The translations under genes and the position numbers were made by a program. A DNA stretch of 64,000 bases, taken from contig VIIQ02000091.1 in the NCBI GenBank assembly GCA_007449985.2, positions 124,001 to 188,000 of the forward strand. Direction: 5' to 3'. The stretch is from Desmodesmus armatus. Its lineage: Eukaryota > Chlorophyta > Chlorophyceae > Sphaeropleales > Scenedesmaceae. Under the pieces are notes generated by a model. It searched no databases and was not told the origin of the DNA. It saw only the letters and a list, made by a program, of their open reading frames with translations. Position 1 is the stretch's first letter, and every line of letters starts with the position of its first letter. Shown here piece by piece: positions 22,716 to 44,826 of this stretch.

Positions 22716-25700
22716 TCAGCACATCCCCCCGCTGCTGCACCGGCTAAGCGGACTCCCATGGCGCACAGGGCTAGCTGCAGCCTGGTTGGTGCTGGTGCTG
22801 CGGCCCAGTGGGCTACTGCTGCGCTGCACAAGGCTTGCTGGGCCTCCTGCCTCCCTCTCCAGCACACTTGGTGAGGGGCTGGGGCTCCGCCCCAACCTGC
22901 TGGGGCTGTGAGGCTCGCTGCTGCTAGCCTGCCCCTGCCGGCCGCCCTTCACCTCTTGACCATCTCCCACAGCAGGTGCATTCACTGTGACTGCTGCGGC
23001 TGCAGCTGCTGCTGGCGCCACCACCATGGCGGCTGCTGCTGTGGCTGCTGCTGACGGGGTGCTGGGCGCGCTACTGACAGGGCTGTTGCCGGTGCTGCTG
23101 CCACGTCTTCCCAGTGGGCTCATGCGCGCTGGGTCTGGATCGCACAGGGAGCTGCTGTGGCGCAAGGGGCTGTGTGTCGCCCTCTCCTGCTGCTCGGCAA
23201 CCTCTGCTGCTGTGGTGGTGTTCCTCAGGGGGCTGCTGCCTCGCTGGCGGCCGGGGTTACTGCTGCCAGGCCTGCTACTGCTGCTGTTAGTGCTGCTGTC
23301 GCTGTCCAAGTTGGCAGCAGCTGCAGCTCCGTGTGCTGGTGCAGCTGCAGCCCCTGTTGAGTTGCTGCGGGTGGGGCTGCTGGCAGCACTGCTGGAGCCG
23401 TTGCTGCTGTTGCTGGCTGAGCGAGCCTGGTCAGGGCTGCGGGTGCGCCTCAGGGTTTCAGCGGCCCCTTGCTCTGCAGCCTCAACAGCACCCATACCGC
23501 TGCTGCTGCTGCTGGAGAGGCGCCCTGCAGCCTGCGGCGGCTGCTGCAGCATCACGACCGCTGCCTGCTGCTGCTCCTCGATATCCTCTTCATCGCCGTC
23601 TGTGAACATGTTGAAGGGCTTGCCCAGGGTGGCTGCAGGGGTGGGTGGCCGCCTTGACAGCTTCTGCTCCCACTGCTGCTCCGTCTCAAGGGCGAGGTCT
23701 GGGTTGTGGAGCACTAGGGCTTCTGCAGCACTGCCGGGGGCTATGGCAGCACTGCCAGGGGCTTTGACTGCTGCTGAGCTAGTACGGCTGGCACTGACCC
23801 TTCCTGCGGCAGCAGCAGCACCTCCCTCTGCTGTCGCACTGTCCTCTGCTTCATCACCTTCCCCCTCTGCAAACATGTTGTGTTGCAGCAGGGAGGCGCC
23901 TGGTGTAGGGGGCCTGTTGGCCATGTGCTGCTGCCACTGCTGCTGCTGCGCCTCTGCTGCTAGCTCTGGGTGGAGCTTGAGCAGGGCTGCCTTGACTGGC
24001 AACGGCCCACTGGGGCTGCCACTGCTGGCCCTGCCAGGTGAACCTACTGCTGCTGCTGCTGCTGCTGCTTGTGGGCTTGCAAAGCTGCTGGCAGCAGGAC
24101 CATCACCAAGCTTTCCATCGTCCTCGCCGTCATCAGCAAACATGTTGTGCTGCAACAAAGAGGCGCCTGGGGTAGGGGGCCTGTTGGCCATGTGCTGCTG
24201 CCACTGCTGCTGCTGAGCCTCTGCTGCTAGCTCAGGGCGCAGCTTGAGCAGTGCTGCCTTGGCTGACACCCGCCCCGCCCCTGAGCTGGGGCTCCCGACC
24301 CCTGAGCCAGGGCTGCCGCTCCTGCTGCCTGTGCTGCTTGTGCTGCTTGTGCCAGCACTTGAAGCCGTGGCAGTAACAACAACAGCCTTGGGGGCAGCAC
24401 TGCTGCTGGCTGAAATGGTAGCCATCACCACCCCAGATGCGTCACTACCATAATCATCTGCGTCCTCTGCAAACATGTTGTGCTGCAGCAGGGAGGCGCC
24501 TGGTGTAGGGGGCCTATTGGCCATGTGCTGCTGCCACTGCTGCTGCTGCGCCTCTGCTGCTAGCTCTGGGTGCAGCTTGAGCAGGGCTGCCTTGGCTGCA
24601 GAAGGCCTACCGGCAGAGGGACTGCTGCTGTTGGTGCTGCTGGCACTGCCGCTGGTGACAGCTGCCGCAGGTGACGGCTGCTGCTGTTGTGATGCATTGC
24701 CAAAGGGCTCCGGTGACTGCATCCTGCTGCTGCGGTTGCTGCTGCTGTGGCCATCAGCAGCACTGGCGCTGTTGGGCTGGGTGTGCAGGGGATCGCCAGG
24801 TGTTGGGGAACGGTTGGCCATGCGCTGCTGCCACTTCTGCTGCTGTGCCTCTGCTGCCAGAGCTGGGTGAAGCTTCAGCAGGGCTGCCTTGGCTGTGGAG
24901 GCCCCACCCCCTGCTGCTGGTGCTGTGGGAGTGCTGCCGCTGGTGCTGCTGGCACTGCTGCCAGTGAGAGCCCCAGCCTGCTGCAGCTGATGCCCTTGTG
25001 ATGCATCGCCAAAAGGCTCCGGTGACTGCAGCCTGCTCCTGGATGGGCTGTGGACATCGGCAGCACTGGCGCTGTTGGGCTGGGTGTGCAGGGGGTCCCC
25101 AGGTGTTGGTGGGCGCTGGGCCATGCGCTGCTGCCACTTCTGCTCCTGTGCCTCTGCTGCTAGAGCTGGTTTGAGCCTGCCCAGCAGGCTGGACTTGCCA
25201 GGGCATGTGGCTGCGGGTACCACAGCAGAGCCGCCAGCCGCCGCTGTACGTGCTGCTGCAGCAGCAGCACCAGCACCACCGGCCTGGGGTGCTGAAGCTG
25301 CTGCCGCATTGCTGCTGCCAGCCTGGCACACCTCCACACCCTCAGCTGCATCCTCGCTGTCATCCCCTGTGTGCCGGAACATTCCTGGGGCCACCACTTC
25401 ATCCGTGCGCTCACCCTCGCCTCCCCAAGACACGGCATGGACCCCAGGCCGGCTCCCATCATTTTCTGGGCCGGATGTGGCCCGCACCAGACAGCCAGCT
25501 GGCCGTCCGTGTGAGGGGGCCGCTTCTGCATCACTGTCCTCCCAGGTGACACGACGGCGCTCATGTGCGGTCTCTGCGGCATGCTGCTCCACACCTGGGG
25601 GAATGCCGCTGCCGCCAGCGGGCGCGCTGTCTTCCCAGGTGATGCGGCGGGAGCCAGAGGTGGAGCTGTCTGCCTGCTGCTCGGCGGAGCGTCTGTCTGC

Positions 25701-28700
25701 TGACATGCCGCCATCAGCCCCTGGTGCACTGTCCTCCCAAGTAATGCGGCGGCGCTCTGGCTTGGCGGGCCCACTGCCGCTGCTGGCAGCGCCTCCCGCT
25801 GTGTGGTGCGTGGCACTGCCTGCACTTGCTGATCCAGAGCTGCTGTGGTGCTGCGTCTGCTGGACATGCGCTGCGAACGCTCGCTCTGCCTGGTCTCCCC
25901 AGCTGACCCTCCGATCAAGTGAGCTGTGCTGCTGCGGGGCATGGCGGCTTGGGATGCCATGCTCGTCCAAGAACTGGATGTGCACCCCCTCACTGCTGCT
26001 GCCGCCATGGCGCTGTGTCAGCTGGACAGCAGCAGATGGTGCAGCGTGTGTGAGCGCGGCAGCTGCTGAGCTGCCATGCCTGTCATCAAAGATGCTCACA
26101 GGCTTGCCCAGGGATGCTCCAGGTGTGGGAGCCCGCTTGGAGTGCTTGTGCCGCCCTTGCTGCCCGCTGGTTGAGTGTCCAACACCCCTCCCGCTGCTGC
26201 TGCTAGCTGGGGCAGTGCAGCCCTCCTCATCACTGCTGGCCGCACCACCAGCAGCCTGAGTGGACTCCTTGAAGCAGATGAGTGTGTTCCTGCCGCTGCT
26301 ACTGCTGCTACCGTGAGCTGCACTAGCTGCATCTGCAGGCGTGTGGGCCCACACGACCTTCTGACGCACTGCACAGCCCTCACCCTCGCTGTCACTTGAG
26401 CGACCGCCCCTGGCCCTGCCGGCAGCAGTGGGATGCTGCCAATGTGCAGCAGGCGCCGAGTGTGGGCGCTCCTGGCCACGGCCACCGACACTGCCGCTGC
26501 CATGCACAGCACCAGCAGCAGCAAAGTGCACGTGCCCGTCCCCGTCCCCTTCGCTGCAGGAGCCCTCAGAGCCCCCTGTGCTGCCAGCGCTGCCCTGGCA
26601 GCCTTGGCCCTCTCCCTGGCTGGTGGAGCCCCCGCAGGAGAAGATGCTGACAGGCTTGCCCAGGGACACACCAGGGGTTGGGGGCCGCTTGGAGAGCTTG
26701 TGGTGCCAGTGCTGCTGTTCTGGCTCACCAGTGGCACTTGCTGCTGCAGCCCGTGCTGTGGCACCCTCGCCCGCATGGGCGCCCTTGCTGCCGCTGCTGC
26801 TGGTGGTGCTGGCCTGTGTGCTGAGTGCCTGGTGGTAGACGCCAGTGGGGCTGGTGCTGTCACCTGGGTGTGCTGGGGCCCCACTCCTGCTGCCTGGGTG
26901 TCCTGCGACGCCAGCCTGGCTGAACGATGGGTGGTGATGGTAGTTGTCACTGGCTCCATCATCGTCATCACTGTTGCCTGCGTCCTTGCTGTCATGGGAT
27001 GCTGTGGGCCGCCAGCAAGGCTGATGGTGAGGCGCTGGGGCAGCTGAGGGGGTGTTCACACGGCTGCTGCTGTTGCTGAAGATGCTCACAGGCTGTGTGA
27101 GGCTGACCCCTGGGGTCGGGGGCCGCTTCGACAGCTTGTGGCCCCACTCCTGGTGCCCACCCTTGCCTTGCTGCTGCGTGTGCTGGGCCTGCGCATCTCC
27201 TGCAGCAGGCGTGCTGGCATGCTCGGGGTCTGCATGTGCAGGGCCAAGCTGTGAGGATGAGCCCTTGCCTTGCTGATGCTGGGGGCGCACAGCTCCTGCT
27301 GCAGGGGTGCTGCCATGCTTGGCGTGTCCCCGTGCAGGGCCAAGCTCCAGCGGAGAGCCGTGGTCATCTGCAAACTTGATCAGGCGCTGGCCAGCAGGCT
27401 CCCTGGGGCTCTCCTCTCCTGCCGGGCTCTCGTCCCCTGAGTCTGACTCACTCCCGCCCTCTGCATGGCCCCCGCTGGCACTGAAGATGCTGATCGGCTT
27501 GCCCAGGGCTGCCCCAGGCGTAGGCGGGCGCTGGGACAGCTTGCGGTGCCAGCCATGCTTGTGCCCAGCCCCAGGAGCAGACTGCGGTCGCTCTGCCAGC
27601 TGCCGCCGACCAGTCCGGGTGGTGCTGGTGCTGTCTCCTGCACGTGTGCTGGCACTGCTGGCGTGCTGCTGCTGTGCGAAGCCAAAGCTCACTGCATGGT
27701 GAGTGTCTTCGAGGGAGCTGCCTGCACAGCCGTGGTGCTGTGGGCCGAGGTGGGCTAGCCCTGCCTCTAGGCTGCTGCCACTCCCGCTGAAGATGCTGAC
27801 AGGCTGAGACAGGCTGACACCCGGGGTTGCAGGCCGCTTTGACAGCTTGTGCTTCCAGCTGTGGGTGCTGCCCTGCTGCTCGGCAGCAGGCTGCTGCTCG
27901 TGCTCGTGGCCATCATCACCGCTGCCTCCTGCAGCATGTGCTGGGCGCATGCCATGCGCGTGGCCCTCGGCCGCTGATGCTGCTGCATGGCTGTGACGCA
28001 GGCTGCCATCCCTGCTGAAGATGCTGACCGGCTTGCCCAGCCCTTTGGCAGGCGTCTGTGCCTTCCTGCCTGGCTTGGCGCCTGCCCTGTGCTGGGACTG
28101 CTCCCGCCCCTGCTGCCCCTCTGTCTCCCTGTCACTGCCAGAGTCTCCTGCAGAGCAGTAGGCGGCGTGCATGCTGTGCTGGCCGTGTCCTGCTGCAGGA
28201 GCAGGGCCCTCAGGGTCCTGGTCCTCATCTGACCCTAATGCCATGGGGTTGCTGAATACGTGCATGGAGCCATGCAGCGCATGGCCAGGTGTACTGCAGC
28301 GCTGCTTCCTGACCGCGCCGCTGCCGCTGCTGCTGGTGGCTACAGGGACCGCACCCTCACTGTCGCTTCCCTCCTGCAGCTCCCCTGCAGCAGCAGGGTG
28401 CGGCGTGTGCTGGAACAGGGCGCCGTCTGTAAGGCTGGCGCTGATTGGGTTTCCTGCAGCAGCCCCTGAGTGGCTGCCTGTGCTGGCAGCGCCTCCTGAG
28501 TGGCTGCATGGGCCGTGCTGGCCTGGTGCTGGTGCAGGAGGCTCCTCGTCCTCCTCCTGGCTGCTGTCACTGCTGTCAGACACGTGGATGGAGCTGATGT
28601 CAATCGACAGGGTAGGCCTCAGGGATGTCCTGCGGGAGGACCCTGCTGATCCAGACATGCTGCCGGGAGCTGCTGCAGCAGGACTGAACCCGCCGCATGC

Positions 28701-29505
28701 GGAGGTGGGTGTGGACGTCGAGGTGGCAGCATCCGCCGCAGGAGTGGGACAGAAGATGCTTGAGCTGACCCCAGCATGCAGCTTGCCCCATGCAGCTGCA
28801 AACCCGTCTGCTAGGGACAAGGCTGTTGGGGCAGTTCCTGCTGGCTGGCTGCTGGCCGGAGGGCCCTGCGCAGTAGCACTGGGCGCTGTGGCTGTAGTCT
28901 GGCCCTGTGGCTGCGCTGGCCCTGCTGGCTGCACTGCTGCAGCGGCAACAGGAGTGCTTCCACCAGTTTCAGCCCTGCCCACACCACCTGCTATGTCCTG
29001 CTCTGCAGCGTTGGCCACTTCAGGGTGTGCTGGGCCTGTCTGCTGCTGCTGCAGGAGTGTGTCCCCATCAAGTGCTGAGATGATGCGCAGGAGGGTGGTC
29101 TTGGAGATCCTGCCATGCTCATCCCAGTCCAGCTGCTGTAGGGCTGGCCCCAAGGCTGGGTAGCGTGCCAAAAGTAGCTTGATGCTCTCCATGCTGGGTA
29201 GCTCAGGTCCTGCCAACAGAGACAACACACAAGGATCTGTTCAGTGCCACTTGAGCAAAAACGTCTTGACATAACTCAGGGAATGATGCTGGATACATGT
29301 AAGACGTGATTGCAACTGTGCATGTGATCCTGTATCCACAGGTGTGCGTCTGAGGTAGCGTGTGGCAAGTGGCTGACCCCCTGTCACCTGGGAGGGTGCT
29401 GCTGTTGGCTTGCCTCCCAGCAGCCAGCATGCTCTGCTTGCCGCTGCTGAAGGATGGTGACGTCGTTTTTGTGCCGGCAGGATTGCCAGACTTGAAGGGT
29501 GCCAT
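22716..29505 (-). CDS. RPPTPG-repeat / RVxW-motif scaffold-like protein, unrecognised family
   Basis: I do not recognise this about 2,203-residue protein. Exon 1 is 29388-29505 (ATG in GCCATGG context, donor CCCAG|GTGACA), exon 2 is 22716-29209 (acceptor TTGGCAG); the phase matches. After a Ser-rich start, residues about 45-90 form helices around an EF-hand-like loop (DWDEHGRISKTT) that lacks the usual Glu at position 12. Next come six units of the type W-x3-L-S-K-R-P-P-T-P-G-x-S-L-x-K-P-V-S-I-F, then a cluster of five RVxW-like motifs, then six units with a helix before the Trp (LLKLHPELAAEAQQQQW) and NMF plus acidic residues after RPPTPG. The C-terminal 250 residues are Ser-rich with seven SPLxR-like sites. 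The many T-P and S-P sites suggest proline-directed phosphorylation, and the RVxW motifs suggest protein phosphatase 1 docking; both are inference. No signal or membrane segment is seen. Confidence 0.85.
23590..25175 (-). repeat. C-terminal array of six AEAQQQQW...RPPTPG units
   Basis: Units end near 23600, 23860, 24140, 24475, 24785 and 25090 (antisense). Core: L-K-L-H-P-[EA]-L-A-A-E-A-Q-Q-Q-[QK]-W-Q-Q-[HR]-M-A-[NQ]-R-P-P-T-P-G. Three are followed by ASLLQHNMFA plus acidic residues, two by DPLHTQPNSASAAD, and the last by a KPFNMFTDGDEED hybrid that links this array to the SIF array. DNA identity between units is high over about 100 bases. Confidence 0.92.
25400..25920 (-). repeat. Cluster of RVxW-type motifs
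   Basis: RRVSWGDQ (about 25885-25915), RRRITWEDSAPG (about 25720-25757), SRRITWEDSAPAG (about 25620-25655), RRRVTWEDSDAE (about 25530-25562) and HAVSWGGEGE (about 25410-25440). The first four fit the PP1-docking consensus [RK]-x(0,1)-[VI]-x-[FW]; the fifth lacks the basic residue. Confidence 0.8.
26080..28080 (-). repeat. N-terminal array of six RPPTPG...KPVSIF units
   Basis: Units near 28015-28075, 27785-27850, 27485-27560, 27080-27150, 26640-26715 and 26090-26160. Core: W-x-x-K-L-S-[KQ]-R-P-P-T-P-G-[VA]-[SA]-L-x-[KQ]-P-[VI]-S-I-F. The first and last lack the Trp. A degenerate forerunner with a Trp, KL and SSSIF lies near residue 150. Linkers of 60-120 residues are low complexity (H, G, S, A, Q). 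Confidence 0.92.
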
Positions 29506-30066
29506 GGCACCACCCCCCAGTGACCTCTCGTCGAGCCGGCCAGCTGGTGAGCTGGCATGTGCCGTCTGCATTGCCGATCACTACTGGCTGCAGGAAGAGG
29601 AAGGAACATATGCAGACCATGTGTCAGTTGACTGCTGTCATGTCCTCTACAGGTGTGGCACAGGGCTCATTTCCCACCAGAGGATCCTCACATACCTCTT
29701 CAGGCTTGTTGTGCCTTCGGCTGCTGCCATGAAGCCATCTCGTATGCTCTGAGTACGTTCCAGTTGTTTTTGGATGGATTTGCAACGTCTGGTGTAGCCT
29801 CACACTGCGAGGCCCAAAGCTAGCATGCTACTGCCAAAGCTGCTGCTGCAACGCGTCGTACCTAGGAGAGATAAACGTGATTCTTCTGTGAATGAACTGA
29901 AACACCATCTGCAGGTGGCCGGCACTTCATGAACTCAATGTTCAAACCATGTCCATCACGTCACGATTACTCATAGTTCCTTTCAAGCTGTCATTGTGCG
30001 TGCGTGCTAGTCTCACTGTCAGCATGTCTTGTACTTAGTGTGTTGTATGGCTAGCACCACCGCAAA
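29506..30066. promoter_or_regulatory. Divergent promoter region between the RPPTPG-repeat gene and CSB
   Basis: 560 bases separating two head-to-head start codons, AT-richer than the flanking coding sequence. It must carry both promoters; no core element can be named with confidence. Confidence 0.35.
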
Positions 30067-40207
<10,141 letters not shown>

Positions 40208-43005
40208 AAGTGGCATCACATCGATGAGCTTGACGTGATTCATACGTGTAGGTGTTGATCATTGCCTCAGGGCAGCCCCACACTGCGGACCCAGTTGGAG
40301 CCTCCTGTTGCGTTGTTTTGGGGTTCAAGGGCTTTGGCAGTTACCTGATCCTGCTGGCTGTTGGAAGGGTTTCGCATCTGTTGAGGGTTGACCACAAAAC
40401 CTGCAGGGTGCAGAAGTATCAGTTTGAGAACACTTGGCAGCCCTCTGTTGCAGTACATTGTTTGATTTCTGACAACCTTGATGAATGGTGAAGGTCTGTG
40501 ATGATGACCCTTGCAATGATGATTACTTCAGCACCATCAAGCTTGTGGCCCTGCTGTAGGCCTTGTGTTGACTCACATGCCCCTGCTGTCCCTGAATTGG
40601 TGTTATCTGCCTGACCTAGTCTTGCTGCCTGTGGTGGAGTTTGGCTTGGGGTATCCTGTATGTACCCATCCGCAGTGTGAAGTCATGACTTCGAAATCTT
40701 CATGATGGTATGTGCAGGCCTGCTGCTGTTAACGTCTTGCAGTGGTTCGCAGGCCTGGTTGTTGTCCCTGTAGCATCACGGTATGGCCGCATGGTGTGTA
40801 ACAATGCAAGCATGCTGCTTCTAAGGGTGTGGAAGTTTGCAGACCACTGATGTTTGAAATGGGCTGTCATGTGCTTGGGCGTGTCTTGCATGCACAAGAG
40901 TCTCTGCAATGCTGCACAGTAGCAGTGGGCTGAAAGTGTGGCTGCAACAGTTGAGCTTTGAAGTCTGAATTTTGGACCAAGAAAGCTTGCACCTCAGATT
41001 GATCAAGAACTAGAGTCATCAAGCTTAGCTACTTGCATCCCACCGTCAAAACCATCTCACCGCCAACCACCAACCGCAAGCTTACACTTCAAATTTTGCT
41101 TGACCCCACTCAACTACAGCAAACCCAGAGTGTCTACCAGATGCAGAACCATCACAAACACCTGTACTATAATACATAGGACTGCACACCTGGTTCTGGT
41201 CGTGACACGTCCACCCCAGCTCAAGAGCTGAGACCCCCCATGCCCTTGAACCTGCCCTTGTTGCTGTGCCAGAGCAGCTGTCCCCCATCGATAGCCCAGC
41301 ACAGAGCCCATTCCAGGTTGTGCTAAAGCTTGTGATACTGTGCTGACAGCTTGGGCTCCTGCTGAGCATCAACATGTACACCAAACCAGCCCCTTCTGCG
41401 TGCATGCATGCAAGCCTGCTGTTTGCAAAACTGTTGCAGGACAAACGTTCACCAACAAAACTGCTGACACTCCAGCCCCTCCCTCCCGCACTCCTTTCAA
41501 AACCCCCAGGAAGACTTGCTTCTTTGAATGCTCGACTGTAAAGCTCAGAGGCTGAGGCTGCCAAAACTCATCGTGCACACAGCAAACATGCACACAGCCA
41601 GGACAAGAAATGGTGCCCCAAGAGCAGCGTGCACTTGTGCTGTGTGTGCTCAACGAACAAACAGCCTCAGGGATGAAGCACGGCACTCTGCTGCTTGTAT
41701 CGCATATACATGCACCAGCAACCCGGCCGCTATGGCAGCCGACGCGGACACAAAACAAGCCCTTTCACCCTGCCCAACCCCACACTGTTCCTCCGCATTG
41801 ACAAAACCCCATTCGCTTGCATGCATATACAGCAGATCCCATCCGCATCCGGGCGCACATCCGAGAGCAGCATGGGAGCCTGTTGCCTTACTTCCTGTGA
41901 CTAGCTGTTGCCCTCCCAGCTGGCAAAACCACAGCTGGGGTCTAAATGGCAAACTGGCAACTGAGGCCAACAACCCAAACAAGCATGCACAGCTCATCAC
42001 ATAGGCAAGGGAACCCCCTGCCTGTGTGAACCCTCCCTGCTTGTGAAAGTCGCCCAAGGCAAGGAAACCAGAACCAAGGATGCATCAAACTGTTTCTACA
42101 CAGGTGGTGACGGCCATGCTGGTACAAGAGCACATCACCTGCTGTCCCACCATGCCCTCTAGGGCAGAACTGTCGCTACCTGTTCCAGTGCTGGGAGCCA
42201 TGAAGCCACCAATCTGACCAGCACCAGCACGACACAACCAACACCAACACGCCAGCCGCGATCCACACCACAGTCAATACATCACAAACATACAAGCAGG
42301 CCTCCGGAGACAACACCATCCAGCAGCATTGTGCCTGCACAAGCACCTGCTGCAAACACCAATAGCAACTCTCGCAGGGCTGTGCAGGCCCCAAGCAGCT
42401 ACAGGCTACATGCACCCCTGCTCACCATGCAATCGGGGACTACTTCTCAGGACATCACACCCTGTCAAGCCCTTGTCAGGACAGCTTGACATGATCCTAG
42501 CGCGACCAGACCCTGTCCTTCCCTCAACCCAACCCTGAAAGGCTGCCATCACCGGCCATGCTATGCTGCCATCAAACTGCAAACGTCCCAGGCACCTGAA
42601 GCCCCTGGGTCGGGGACTCCAAGCGGGGCGCACCCTCTGGGGATGGGGGTGGGGGTGCCTGCCAGGCAGCCAGGCCTTGCTTGCATCCCCACCCAGGATG
42701 ATGAACCGAGCCCCATCCTGCACATAACCGACGCCAGCCCCTGCCACTGCCACATAGCCCTGCCCAAATCTCAGCCTTAGCAAAGACATTCTCAGCCTCA
42801 GCACATACATTTGACGGATGTGAATGCCAAGAAGAGAAGGTGATTAGTAGCGCGCACTGTGCTGGAAGATCCTGCAAGCAACAGCTTGGACGTGCCTGAC
42901 ATGGCCATGTGTGGTGGGAACACAGAAAGCCTGTCTGGAGGCACCCTGGTAACAGCAGCCATAGCTGCACAGCTGATGGCTTGTGCAGCTGTGGGACCAG
43001 AGGGT
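40208..43005. other. Convergent intergenic region, no supported gene
   Basis: About 2.8 kb between the CSB stop and the MPDU1-type stop on the other strand. Open frames are short and without recognisable motifs. It includes the two 3' UTRs. Confidence 0.4.
40797..40801 (+). terminator. Candidate polyadenylation signal for CSB (TGTAA)
   Basis: TGTAA is the usual polyadenylation signal of chlorophycean algae. This one lies about 590 bases after the CSB stop; position alone supports it. Confidence 0.35.
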
Positions 43006-44826
43006 TTATGTTGCTGGCTGCAGCGCAGGGCACCCTCCTGGTGGCCCCTCTGGCCCACTGCTGGTCACCTCAGGAGGTGCTTGCCGCTGCTGCTGAGGCT
43101 GTTGCTGCTTGGACTGCTGTAGGCCGCTGCTGCTGCTGGGGCCAGAGGCTGCTGCTGCAGTAGCGCCTGCAGCTGCTGCCCTGCGCGCCCTTGCAGTGCT
43201 GACACTCTGGTACAGCAGAATGGTGTTAAGGCAGCCTGCAGCAGCGCAAGGACGACATGCATGATGCTGAAACATCTGAGACCCCTGTGCTGGAACAAGT
43301 GCATCAGTTCAGCAGGCCATATGACAAGCAAACCGTTGCACTCTGCAACAAGACACCACACCAACACCAGCAGCAACATCCCCGACCACGACACATCACA
43401 GTACATCACAACTCGACAAACGAAACCCACCACACGCCATGCTCACCTTGACTGCAGGCTCCGCCCAGCATGAGCGAGTCCCCTGTCAGCACGATGGTGG
43501 TGAAGATGCGTGCTGCATTTCCCGCCACATTCAGGAGGCAGGTCGTCACTGACAGCATCCCCGCGTTGCCGCGCCGCATGTTGAGCACGATCTGCGGCAG
43601 CCGACTGCCCAGCGCCATGACTGCAACAACAACAGTAGTGGTGGTGCAGGTACGTCAAAACCAGACGTTGAGTGCAGTACAGATACTGGGGCCAAGCTCC
43701 CATCCTCGGCACTGGGCACAGAGATCCACACGGTCATTAGGTCAACGGCAAGCAAGTACAGTACTATATTCATGCATGTGAGGAGGGTCGCCACTCAGGT
43801 CAAGTGCAACGTAGCAGGACCGCCCGCCCCACCAAAGCATTACCTGCAATATTGCTGGCCTGCATGGTTGCAAGCAGCTGCCCAGGGCATGCCGGAGACA
43901 GTAGAAAGCTGCAGCCCGCCATGAATGCCGCTGCTGCGATCAGCACAACCCAGGGTGGTGTCCTGCGGTCCTTGAAGACCAGTGCAATGAGGATGATGTC
44001 CTGGACCCAGCAGGCAACAACCTCGCCAAAGGTGTTGAAGCCATAGCCCTGCAGGGGAGGTGGGGGGTGGGGGGGGGGGGAATATGTGGAGAGGTGATGG
44101 GGGCAGTGTTTGGAGGTGGGGGCAGTGCATGGAAGGGGGGTGATGGGGGCAGTGCTTGGAGGTGGGGTGAGGGGCAGAGCAGTGCATGGACGTGGGTGGT
44201 GGGGGCAGAGCATGGAGGTGGGGTGATGGAGACAGTGCGTGGAGGTGGGGTCACGGGTGCAATGCATGGAGGTGGGGTTATGGGTGCAATGCATGGAGGT
44301 CATGTGCCAAGGTGTGAGGCTGCCCTACAGTTTACTTGCTCCTGGCCTGGGCCAGAAACCAAAAGCTGGCTGAGCCACGATTGCTAAAACATCATGCAAC
44401 TGTGGGGATGGCCTTGGTAAGGCTGTGCACCTGGCCACATGTATAGAGGCACAAAGAGCAAGTGACAACAGCTCCAGGTGCGATCGATGGTCGCACCTGG
44501 CATAAGTTATAGGCGATGACCACGGAGTAGCAGCACAGTTCCACCACGTAGCTCATCAGCGACAACCCCTCTGTGCTGTTGTGCTGAACCACCTTGATGA
44601 TCTGAGGCACACTGCGGAATAAGCTGCCTGCCATCACACAGTACCCCAGCACAACAGCAAGGACCTTGCAAAAGCCCAAACCGCCAGCTGCTGTCGCCAT
44701 GCCTGCTGTTGCTGCCCCAGCCGCACTGCCAGCAACTGCTGTGGCGGGCTCTGCAAAGGCTAGGCTTGCGCTGGGCGGGGTGAGTCTGCCTGCTCTGCTC
44801 GCAAGCTTGCCGGACTGCCGCTGCAT
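43006..44826 (-). CDS. MPDU1-type PQ-loop membrane protein
   Basis: Homologue of mannose-P-dolichol utilisation defect 1, a PQ-loop protein needed for use of dolichol-linked sugars in the ER. Exons: 44826-44497, 44048-43844, 43620-43447, 43235-43006; all phases fit. First PQ loop: SLFRSVPQIIKVVQHNSTEG followed by LSLMSYVVEL. Second: LGSRLPQIVLNMRRGNAG followed by MLSVTTCLLNVAGNAARI. The order of transmembrane segments and the LLSPACPGQLLATMQASN stretch match human MPDU1. The last exon adds a Q/A/S-rich tail of about 60 residues absent from the family. The start is uncertain: the same frame stays open upstream to an ATG at 45303, and the 50 residues before the first membrane segment are Arg/Ser/Ala-rich with few acidic residues, so organelle targeting cannot be excluded. 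Confidence 0.88.
44060..44305 (-). repeat. G-rich minisatellite in the first MPDU1 intron
   Basis: Imperfect units of about 22-30 bases containing GATGGGGGCAGTG, CATGGAGGTGGGG on the plus strand, eight or so copies. The C-rich complement lies at the 3' end of the intron in the sense of the gene. Confidence 0.88.

Noticed and set aside
22987..29163. Long plus-strand open frames (about 409, 394 and 330 codons) opposite the RPPTPG-repeat gene
   Set aside because: They are Leu/Ala/Cys-rich mirror images of GCN, CAG and AGC codon runs on the minus strand and show no motif; the minus strand has the repeat units and the splice signals.
22716..29505. The Trp-containing units as Rubisco-linker (EPYC1-like) motifs
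   Set aside because: W-x3-[LM] resembles the linker motif only loosely, the required acidic or Asn residue before Trp and the basic residue after it are mostly absent, no transit peptide is seen, and conservation centres on RPPTPG.
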